NCBI RefSeq assembly: GCF_964355755.1
Contig: NC_092677.1
Location: 2,607,001 to 2,671,000 of the forward strand
Source of the DNA: Antedon mediterranea
Lineage: Eukaryota; Echinodermata; Crinoidea; Comatulida; Antedonidae
DNA length: 64,000 nucleotides
Direction of reading: 5' to 3'
In this document: in pieces, positions 44,130 to 56,100 of the stretch
Numbering within the stretch: the first letter of the stretch is position 1
How the letters are laid out: each line of letters begins with the position of its first letter
Made by a program: the position numbers and the translations under genes
Notes under the pieces: generated by a model
Databases searched by the model: none
The model's input: the letters and a program-made list of their open reading frames with translations, nothing else
Told to the model about the DNA's origin: nothing

Positions 44130-47100
44130 TTATAATATGCTAGCGGCATTTGCTTGGTAGTTATCTGTGCTAATCTGGTCTAGGCCCAACTCTTCCATCT
44201 GTTCATGTGTCCTGGTGTATCTCCTTACTGTTAGTTCAGGGTCTTGCTCAGGTGCGTACAAGTTCTGTAATCAATGAATAAATAATTGGTGTTGAGTCGA
44301 GTTACCAAATAGACCAAGGCAATCTAACAACAAGACAATGAGCTCGCCTTGCCAAGATAGGAACATCATATCTTTGATCTTATGTCTGGTTGCGACAAAT
44401 AGCAACAATACTACTGCACTAGGTACATATTCTCTCTGCGTGCGGTGTATGTTAAGGGGACTGATCATGTCGCAGTCACAGATAAACCTTTTGATCTCTG
44501 GAGCTCAGCATCCTGTTTTTTGATTAACCAAGTCAGACTGTCCAATCTATAGTCATAATATCGGCACAGGTTCAAGATTCATCTCGAACATTGTTTTGGT
44601 GGTAGAACTTGGTTCACTAGGATAAAGACTTAAAAACTGGAGTGTACACAATCCACCCCGTGCCTTATTTGTACAGCGTAGGGCGTGACCATCTCAATGA
44701 CAACATTTTTTAATCATAAATATTAAGACTCACCTGCAGGTAGCTGTTACCAGCGGGGTCATCCAAGATAATGGAAACATTTGATTGGCCAGAAATAATC
44801 TAGAATAACAAAAGAGACATTATTGATCATCATGAAAAAATAAATGTGAACTGTCGTCAATACCTATAAGAGAGTCACAACAGTTCACTTCATTCAAACA
44901 ACTATGAAATTCAGATGACATTAAAGATATATTATCCCTGACAAAAAAACATTTTTGTTTTCAAATATTTTTTGGATATGCCATTTTAATGTCACTTTGA
45001 CCAAAAACTGGATCGAAAAAAAAACCTGTAATTTAAAGTAAAATATACTTTTTGGTTAAATTAACTGTTTCCTTTGTCTTTTTATAAGTGAAATAATTTT
45101 TTTGTTTATTACAGAAGTAGTAGCTCATAATTTCATTCTAGCTGTGAAAATGAAGTCTAGTGCGCACCTCAAGAGCAAAATCCCTGGATCTTCAAATACC
45201 CCAGGCCCAACCGTCAACCCCCACCCTAAACAACTAACTGAACAGCTTAACCAAACAACAACAGCATACCCCAGGCCCAACCCCCACCCTAAACAACTAA
45301 CTGAACAGCTTAACCAAACAACAACAGCATACCCCAGGCCCAACCCCCACCCTAAACAACTAACTGAACAGCTTAACCAAACAACAACAGCACAGTCATA
45401 CATTATCAGTATCTGAAAAGATCACTCACAAGAATCATAAAGAATGGAATTAATTCCTAAACTGTGGCAGCAACATTTAGAGAGGATTGAACTATTTGTT
45501 AATATTAGTAGTCTTAGTCTTTATGTGACATAAATGTGATGTGCCCATATATGCACATGATGATGTCATATCACTAACATATTTGGGCATACCACACTTT
45601 TGATAGTGTAGACAGAGCTTAAGGCGTCGATACTTAGTGTTTAGTTTGATTTCCTTTATGATTCAATTGTTTTATTTAACGCTTACCAAGTAGACTAGTG
45701 ACGCCCCGATGTTTGATTAATATTATCAGAAAAAATAAACAGAGACTAAGATATTAGTAGCTTTTAGTTAAATGCCTCATTAATGAGGTATACGACTCAA
45801 TTAAGATACCATGTCAACAACATTCTACTGCGGTTACTGGAGTAACTACATTCGGTTTACTCTTTAACCGGTTCTTGGAATTATTTAACAAGCATTTTTG
45901 ACTAATACTGCAGCGACAAATTAACTTCTATATTGAAATAAACTAAAATCATATGTTTATTGCATTAAACCAAAATGTGTTACTGCAGTAGAATTATTTT
46001 TAGTTTATCGCTAAAGCAAGAATCAAAGAAAAGCATGGAAAGTAGGTAAAAGTTGACAACTAGATATAATAGCTAGCAGCTACAGGCACAAATAATGCAA
46101 TGAATTAAATATGATTAGGGTATTGGTTACTAATGTGCTTAGATTGAAAGTTGATACAACAGAATAATACAAAAAATACTTTAATTATGTATGATCAATT
46201 AACAAGAACGATACAGAATGTCTGGAAATAAATGTGAACACAGACATTGGTAAGCATAATTTGTACACTTATTGGTTTTATCCTGCGACAATTGATTATT
46301 CTGAAACACAATCAGTCCATTCAAAGAAATCCAATTTCCATAAATCAAAATGAAAATTGTTACAATATTGTAATCTCAGAAAGAACTAAAATTTGAATTT
46401 TTCCCAAGAGGATCGTTTTAGAATAAAGTACACGATATAACAAGCAAACCTGCTGCACATGACAAAGTGGTGCATAGCAACATCTACTGTATGCTTTCAC
46501 CTATATTAATTTTCCACCTTTTTCAATTGTAATCTGTAAGCCAACCTTTCTTGTGGGACTTTCCTAGTCACGGACACTTTCTCATGAAACGGACCACAGG
46601 GAAATATGTTTTCAACACACCAGCAAACCCCTATTTAGGGGATACCCCCATTAAGGGGATACCCCTATTTAGGGGATACCCCCATTAAGGGGGCACTATA
46701 TTGGGTCCTGAAGGTGTCACCTTAATAGAGATTATACTGTATATTATTTTGATTTCAATATGAAATAAGCAGAGCGGCCGAGGTGGAAAAGTCAGAAGAC
46801 TATTCGCAGAACAGTGTTAAGTAGTATATGCATCATTTTACAAAACATACCTTGTCTAGTTTTTCCAAGAATTCTTTCATTTTTACATTATCCGACGGTT
46901 GTGAACTATCACCAAGCTTGAATGTATTGATCTGACTTAGCTGACCTTTGACATCGGTAAGAAGACCTTCTAATGTCGTAAACTTTCCGCCGAGTGTACC
47001 GCTGCAAAGCTCAAACTCCAACGACGGGATCTTCAACGTGCACGTCTCGGACTAATGACCAACAAACATAGTAACAGTTAATTATATATCATTCATGCTT

Positions 47101-50100
47101 GGTTTTCTTGTCAAAACTATTCTACAGTTACTGCAACTATATTTTGTTCACTCTTTCAACTGTTCATGTAAATATTTGACAAGATTTATTTTGACATTAC
47201 AGTTAAATGACTTTCTCATAAATTGAGGGGGAGGGGTAGGGAGAAGTTATGTGGAAAAATAATTCTGGAGAGGAAAAAAGGGAAATACGTAAGTTATAAT
47301 TAAGCAGTAAAAAAATCCTTTGATCTATAAATTACTTTTTGACTTTTATGATAGTTGATAGAGGAGATATGAAATTTACATTTATATAATTTACCATCGA
47401 GGAAACAACCGATTATTGATTTATATTTAACCTTTCAATAAATTGGAGCATTTTGCATTTTGTTAATTTGCATTTTCCGCATGCTGTATTTCATAACCAT
47501 CACCAAGTCTCAGTAAATAAATAGGGATCAAGTCAGAATTATACTACTGCAGTTACTGCAGTATAAGTACATTTCTTACTGCAGTAACGTATCATTTTAG
47601 TTTGTTACAATGTAGATGAGGAGTCGCTGCAATAAACAAAACAAAAGCTTGCTAAATAATTGAGTAAACAGGTTATTACAAAGTTTAAAAAATGTAGTTA
47701 TACTGCAGTAACTGCAGTAGAATAATTCTAACATTGTCCCTTAAATCAATAACATTTTTAATGACTTATTTATAGCTAAATTATTATAAAATTAATTCGT
47801 AATTAAATTAAACCATTTAAATTGAAAACAGAAAATGGTAAAACCATGGACCGCTATGAATTGAATGTAAATCAAATTTATAGGCCCATGATGAGTTTGA
47901 TTGCAATCTGGGAATTTTAAACCCACACAATGCGATATACATAATCCAATCTTAGTGCTTTGAACGATGATAAAATGATCAAAGAACCGGCGGGATTATT
48001 ACTCACGAATACATTCAACGACTCATTACCTTAAGTACGTCTCTGTTGAGGTCGATCGGGTCAGTGATATTCAGCGTGATTTCAGTTCCTTGAGGTTCAA
48101 TTCCTCCTCCAGCTTTCACCTCGTTTGATCTGTCTCCGCACGATTCGCAGTGAGACGCCATGATCACTACCTCTTTAAAATGAGGGATGTCTAATCGGTT
48201 TGTTAAGAAGAATTTAAAGGCTGTTGAAAGTTTATCAATAAAATCATAATTTAAAAGAGAAACTGATATACTAATTAAATAACGCATTATTCTAAATAAT
48301 AACATTAAAATTTAAATAATGCCATAAAATGTACATTTACTGTAAATAAAGGCAATCAAGATATTTCACGTTTTAAATAAATAAATGGTATTCATTTTTT
48401 GCCCAAAAAAGATAAACAAAAATCATGATTTTACTAATAAAAAAGACAAAATGAAACAACTAAATTCAACTATAAACAATGGGCTTCCAAATGGCTAGTT
48501 TCTTTTCTAATTCGTTTCAAATCCAATTTTTTGTCAAAGTGAAAAACTATATTTTGTGGAATTAAAATGCCATATTCAACATTTTTTCAGGGGGACAAAG
48601 TTTAAATGGTTTTTCACTTTCACAAACTGTACTTTTAACATTTCCATTTCAGCATTATTTCTGGCAAATTTTAATATGAAAATTATACATACATAATTAT
48701 CATATTTAATACATTAGAGAATTCTATTGAATATATTTTATGCATAAAATAAGTTATTTGTATTCAGAAAGAAGATGCCATCTGTTTATTTAGTCCAGCG
48801 ATTAACAATTCATGTGTATCTCTTGCAATAAAAATATAACCATAGATTAATGGCTAGGTAACCATGGCAGCACAACAAAGCTCTATTATTACAATTATTG
48901 AAAGAAATGTAATAAAAGTGTTCATTTACTAAAACTAAATAATCTAAAAATGTTAGCTTATAGTTCTCTGTATCTAAAGAGGCCTGAATATAGGAATGGG
49001 TTCAAGGTTGACTTGCTCCTAGTTCTGGTGGTGAAACAAGTCTTCTTGGATAATGCTATAAACCGTAGGATCAGTGTACACAGTTTGCCCCTGTATACTT
49101 TAAAGAACCCAGTTCATCATTTGCGACGGTAAAAGGTTACCTGGGTGAACTGGTTCACAAAATAGCCCCTGATAGGACAGTGATTAATTAATTTACTTGG
49201 TAATCCTTCAAATACAAAATAAAATAAGAAACGTTGAATTAAAAAATGTATACCTGAAAAATATATTATGTCATTTGAATATTTAATATTTTATGTGTTT
49301 TACTGTATGTATGTTTTATCGAGGGCCCTAAATGATCAGTTCCATTAGGAAATGGATAGGCTACCCTCAGTTAAGAAGGTAATAAATAAATAAAATAAAT
49401 AAAACAATAGAAATTGAAAGAAAAAGAAATAGTCAACTGGAAGACTGGTTTAATTAACCCATTAATTTTTTCTTTTTATAAATGACATCATTAATTTGTT
49501 TTCTGCAGAAGTAAAAAACGTCAAAGTTTTAAAATACACTTGTTATCACCCAAAAAGTTACAGAAATTGTTTTTAAACTAATGTTATGATAGTATGTGAA
49601 GTGCCGCCGATTATGAGCTTACCATAGAAATGGGCAATATAGTTAATGTTAATATAACTGTATATATGTTTATAACATAATAGCACTAAGCCACAATCTG
49701 TTCCTCTATCTATTCCACACGTCCGATACTAGCGCTGTTTGAGCTGGAGCACCTTTTAATTTGTACGAAAAATGTGTTTTTTGGACAAATTTCTTTTCAA
49801 CCAAATTCTGGGTTCGGTAATTCTCGGCCATTTTGCACGGGCAACGGCTAGTGTTTATAGAACCTCCATATTTTGTTCTGTATTTCTTCTTAAGATAGTT
49901 TGCGTACCATGGAATGCAATTACTGTATGTACTCAACTGATTTATTAAATTGGATGCCATCAAACATCACAAGTACAAATTAATGACACTTTGAGTTAAA
50001 CACGGAATTAATGATAAACCAGTATACAAAACAAGGTGAAAAGTTTAATGAATAAAATCTGTATCTGTAACTAGGCACTTTTCAAATCCCTGTATATATT

Positions 50101-53100
50101 TTATATAAAATTAACGGCATCGAGAAACGCCGAGACAAGTCTTTAATTAATAGATGTTTGAAGATGACGAAATCTGTGATAATGAGAAAAAATTCTCTTT
50201 AGGAAAATTGATTGTAAAATTAAAGTAAAATTAGATTCAGAATAAACATGAAGAATTTGATTGAGTATAAAATATGTAATAATTCCCTAATAATATACAA
50301 TTATTCACTTTTTCCATTTTTTTTATATTATTTATTGATTTAAATATAATTTAAATTTATTACAACTCATCGTTTTATTGATATCCATATATCAAAATTC
50401 AATATATGCCCGTTGGATTAAAGACTTAAAGAAACAATATATTATACTGACTGGCTCTGACCTACTTACTTGGAGTTTATGGTTGAACGTAAATGAATGG
50501 ATGAGTACCGAAATAATTATAAGAATAAATGGATGAAAAACATGATGTATATGGATGTTTGAAAAACAAATCAAATTATTAAAATGTATACCTTATGGCA
50601 TTTAATCTACATGGCTTTTTAGCAGCCAACATCTTCTCTGTACTCAGCTTTCCAAGATTTTTGTAAATGGAGCCTTAGAGATGGAATACAACTGTCAGGA
50701 GAGAGATAGAGCTCCCAGGGTGTGGGGGGAGGAGGGAGATAGAGCTCCCAGGGTGGGGGGGGAGAGGGAGATAGAGCTCCCAGGGTGGGGGGGGGGGGGG
50801 AGGGAGATAGAGTTCCCGGGAGAGAGATAGAGCTCCCAGAAGAGATTGTAGAGTTCCCAGGAGAAGGATAGAGCTCCCAGGAGAGAGATAGACCTTTCAG
50901 GAGATAGGATAGAGTTCCAGATAACTGCCAGAAGAGGAAATCTCCTTGGAGAGGGAAGTTCTGAGAAGAGAAAAAGTCCCTAGCAAGGGAATTAGCTCCC
51001 AGGTGAGGGAACTCGCTGGAGAGGGAAAGTAGTTAATGAGGTGCCATGATTATGTGGCATCAGAAATAAAATACATATACAGTAAAGGATACTGACAAGT
51101 TTCATGTGCGTCTCCAGAGGTGAATTGCATTTACCGCAATTTGACTGAAACGACAGCACTTCCTGCTTCAAATCATCGGCGCCCTCACCTTCTCCTTCGT
51201 CTTCCTCTACTATACCTTCATCGTCTTCAGCCTGTAATTATAGACAATGTGGAGTAGAAAAATCACTTAGTGTTAAAACTTACAGAGTAGAAAAATCACT
51301 TAATGTTAAAACTTACAGAGTAGAAAAATTACTTAATGTTAAAACTTACTTTTCAAAATAAATTGAACTATGTATATTACAATGTTCAAGCATACGAAGT
51401 TGATGTAAATTGTGTTTTACATTTATCATTCAATGTTCTTTGTAAATGTCATTCCCCATCGATAATGTTATAATAATATTATTTAATCTGTACTATAAGA
51501 GAGTGAGTCTGAATGTTTCTTACAAACTGATGAACGGGGATGCGACTGGGTGAAGGGCAATAACAGCCAGGGGGCGCTTGCTATGTTTGTATTGCATTGA
51601 TAAAACAAGATGAACCATTGCACTGAATCATGTTGAAAGATGTGATGAAATGAGACAAAAAAACAAAAAATCTTATCTTGTCTTCAAAAATTGTTTTCAT
51701 CTAGTTTTGTATTAATTATCCGTATACAATTCTTTATGTATATAATCAGCTAATTTCACCTGAAAAACCGAAGAACTTTGGCAAATCGCAGAATCAGCTT
51801 GCCAGTAGCAGAGCTACTCCTAGCAACCACTAACATCCAGTCATTGCCAGATGAAGACTTGTTGACGTGACAACAAGTGAAATGTCGCCCACGTACGCAT
51901 TTAATTACTGTTTTAACGTAAATAATTGCTTACAGATGTCTTATCTTATTATAGTGTTGTATACAGAACAATTAGTTTACAAGTGAAGCAGGCCAGTAGA
52001 AAGAAAGTCATAGATTTACTTTAAAAACAACTACTCTAATTAATTATCATAATAGTCTACTTTAAATACCATATTTCAAATTTACGATCTGGCTTGGGCT
52101 TGTTTGTTTTATTGCAAACATCTCCAACTCTATATCATCAGGCCCTCTAGAGGGCATATATATCTTAAACACAACTGCAAATTAATAATCATTGAATACT
52201 TAGTTTTTCCCACAATGCAATCAAATACTTGATTAAAACTGTAATGATGTACATTTGACCTATACCTGACCTCTTAGTTATGATTAATGAAAGATCGAAA
52301 AGATATTAAGTAGATAAATGCAATATCAATTAAAGAAAAAAGTTAAAACAGTTATTAATCTTCAAATGCAATGTCATTTTTCAATATTAGACAAGGTTCA
52401 ATCGGTTCTCGGAAAAAATCTGTAACCTTCAAAAAAGATAAATAAAACTTCTAGAGAGTGAACTATCCAACACTAACGTGATGTAAACGGGGAGGAACTC
52501 CTCAAAATGGCTGCCGTGTATCTGGAGAGCCTCACTCGGTGTAATAAAAGCTCTCAATCACCAATTCTAATGATTTATGACTCCTTTATCACTGATGTCC
52601 AGTGGCACAAGGCCACCTAGAAACTGTACTAATATGAAAATAAAAATATAAAATATTTTAAAAACTAATTTCAGAAAATATATTTCTTTTAAATACCGTA
52701 CCGCAGCGTTTATAAAATCATCTCTATTATTAATGGAATGATTTCTTGGTATTAGATTTTGCATTTGAGGATTACATAAGAATAATGTTCTTGCACTGAA
52801 CATTCTGCAATGAGTAGAATTGCGTGACTAAGTAGGAGGGCGTGATTTCATATGACTGGCATATCTGATTGGCCAATTGGAGCCGACAATCTCAATATAC
52901 CCCAGGGCTCTCTCCGCTTTTTATAATTTCATTTCACTCTGCATCCACTTGTAAAATAAATTTACTTCGCCACAATCAATGTAAAAAATAAATGTAAATT
53001 GAAAAGTAAGTAAAATGTTTTAGTATTCTAGTCGTTTTGAATACAAGATTTATGGAAATTAAGGAATATATTGCTTTTTATATTATTGAAAGCCCCTGAG

Positions 53101-56100
53101 GATCAGCAGAATTTATCCTACAGATAAATAATTATTTAAATTCAATAAGAATTTTTTCTTGGTGATATACATCGGATGTTGTCAACCAAAGGTGGATTTA
53201 ATATAAGACAAATCTGCCAACTGGGCAAAGTAATAAGAAACATAAAATGGACAAAAAAAACACCACAAAACACAGACAGACAAGCCACAAGCGGAGTTAT
53301 AAAACTACACAATCAAAGATCACTAAGGTATGGATATATGTTAAGACTTTCCAAAGAAAACGATAAACAGAAAGGGAGCTATTGGGAGAGGATTGGAAGA
53401 AAATTGTAAAAGTAAAAACATAAAAACCATCTTGTCCATTAAAGAAAAATGCAAAGGGGTCATGACGTAAGACTAGGGGTCATGTCGCAAGATGAGGGGT
53501 CATGTCGCAAGACAAGGGGTCATGTCCCAAGACGAGGGGTCATGATGAACTGATGATGATAATTATGAATATCAAGTTTTTCATTCCCAAATATTGAAGT
53601 TCAAAAAGTATATGCTTAGATGATGAACTTTAGTTTGTCTCAAAGGTCAAAGTTGAAATACAAATTGCTGTACGAACTCTAAACAACCTCTAATAATATT
53701 GTGCCAGGATCTAATCATTTTCAAAAAGCATACAGGCTGTATATAGTATTGTCTCTCTCAGATGGCATCATGTCATAATGAAGCTTATAAAATATTATTT
53801 TTGTTTCTGATTAGAATTCCTATTCTTATCCTTAATTCACAGAAGACTACTTAAATACTAATTAAGTATGTACTTACTATTAGGCTGAAATATTGATTTT
53901 TTTTTCTGTTTAATTAATGACTTTGCTAAATTCTAATTTATATCAATATTTGATTGTACACGGTGGACGTTTTTAATAACAATATGAATAAATACATACT
54001 AAAATCAAATTAAACATTTTAATGGATGAATATGAATAAAAGAGTTTGTAGGGTATGTCACAAACAGAAAATACAATACTACGTTGACCAATCACAAGCT
54101 ACATTTCAGATGAACCATCGTTTCGTGATTGGTCAGATTAGTTATGGCTGGCTTCAGGCCTTGCATTGCATCTTAAAGTGGGAACACGCTTTACTTATTT
54201 AAGAACTGTTTCTGTTTTGTGTATTGTTTTGTTTATTGTTTGTTTATTGTTTGTTTATTGTTTGTGTATTGTTTTGTTTATTGTTTGTTTATTGTTTGTT
54301 TTTTGTTTGTGTATTGTTTGTTTATTGTTTGTGTATTGTTTTGTTTATTGTTTGTTTATTGTTTGTGTATTCTTTTGTTTATTGTTTGTGTATTCTTTGT
54401 TTATTGTTTGTGTATTGTTTGTTTATTGTTTGTGTATTGTTTTGTGTATTGTTTTGTTTATTGTTTGTTTATTGTGTGTGTATTCTTTTGTTTATTGTTT
54501 GTGTATTGTTTGTTATTTGTTTATTGTTTTGTTTATTGTATTGTTTTGTAATTTTAATGTTCTGTACCTCTCCATTTCTGGAGGTTTTTTTGAAAATTCA
54601 AAGATTTACAGGGTATTATGTTTGGCATATACGAAAAAAACTTACAACCAATCCAAGTTGAATGTTCTGTTGTCGTGTTCGTGTATAGTTTGTGGTTGTC
54701 AACTGCGAGTCCTTTGCGGGGGCTTCTGGGTTTTCTATGTAACTATTACCTGTGACATCATCCAATATCTAGCCAAGGAAAATAAAATATTTAAAAATTC
54801 AGTGCAAAATAGCAAATAGCTGTCGATTGGCATAGCAACTAGTAAAAGTGCTATGATGAGAAAGTACTTACCATTTCAAAAGGTGGTTTAAGATTTTGTA
54901 ATCTATCGATAAAATCTTGAATTTTGATGGCTGTATCGGGATCTAAAGACTACAGATATAAACAAAACACTTATTGTAAAATTGATTGATTCGTATAAAT
55001 TACAACATCATAGGAGGCGCTATATAAGCCAGGGGGGTGAGGGGGGTGAGGGGGATGTCCAGAATTGGGAGATTTGACTGTACACTAATCAGCATCCTCC
55101 AAAGTGGTTGATGCACAGTAGCACCTCACCTTTCTAAGTGGTTGATCTTGTTCAAGTCCATCTATTGTCCTTGTAACCATTCCCTCAATAGTTGTTAAAA
55201 CTACAAAATAAAAACGTTAAATAGAACATTTTAATAAAACAGAATTAAATATTAACCTTTAGGATGTTTCTTAAATATTGACATCAAATCGATGAATGTT
55301 ATAATAATATTCACATGACGCAAATGATACATATACATAATAATTTCTATTTAAACATGCAAATTTTAACAATGGATCAAAAGTAATTATCAACAGACAT
55401 ATGTGTTTTCAATGTGTAACTTTTCTAGTTAAAATTTACTGAGATCGATAAATGTGTGTCTGTGAAGACTAGAACAGTGTAATAATATATACAGTAATTT
55501 TGTTACATTGTATATTGGAAAAGTACAATATGCAATGTGCAATACACAGTTTAAAGCTCTGTCTACACTATCAAACAAGTTTAACAAATAAGTCAAAATA
55601 AAATGGCAGTGATATGCTCAAATATGGTAGTGATATGACATGTCCATATATGGGCACATCACATTGTGTTTTTACATATAGTTTGACAGTGTAGACAGAG
55701 CTTAAAGCTTTTTCTATTGCAAACATCCATATAGGCTACTGGGATTTTAAAACTAAATTTGAAAGCCATCTTGAGAAGGCATGCTTTGTGGGTGGGGATA
55801 ACATTCCTAGTGCATTCATTCTTGTATTTAATAAACAAAATGAGAATCATACACTTTACAGTCTGATTCAAAACACTTAGTATTATCAAAATATTTATTC
55901 TGCATATTTATAAAGAATTAAGTGTAGATTTGCATTCATAATACCTCCTTTTTGGGTATTAGAAGGAATTTCAAAGTCTAAGTCAGGAATTGATACAGTC
56001 GCCGCGTCTGATTTCACAACTTGACGGTTCATATCCTGCAAAAGATAATAAGAGTATTTAAGTCAATCTACCAGGAATGAAATGCTTCTAAATTAGATTG

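Noticed and set aside
45102-45416. 104-codon open frame and its antisense partner
   Set aside because: Both arise from a 63-bp tandem repeat in a ZPR1 intron.
54750-54768. A 19-bp mini-exon of ZPR1 ending at CACAG|GTAATAG
   Set aside because: Reading through the GT gives [11 protein letters not shown] and continues in frame to a better donor at 54645/54644, exactly as in other ZPR1 proteins.
54166-54819. Open frames of 110-217 codons rich in Cys, Phe, Ile, Leu and Val
   Set aside because: They translate a TTTATTGTTTGT minisatellite and then run antisense over ZPR1 exon 6.
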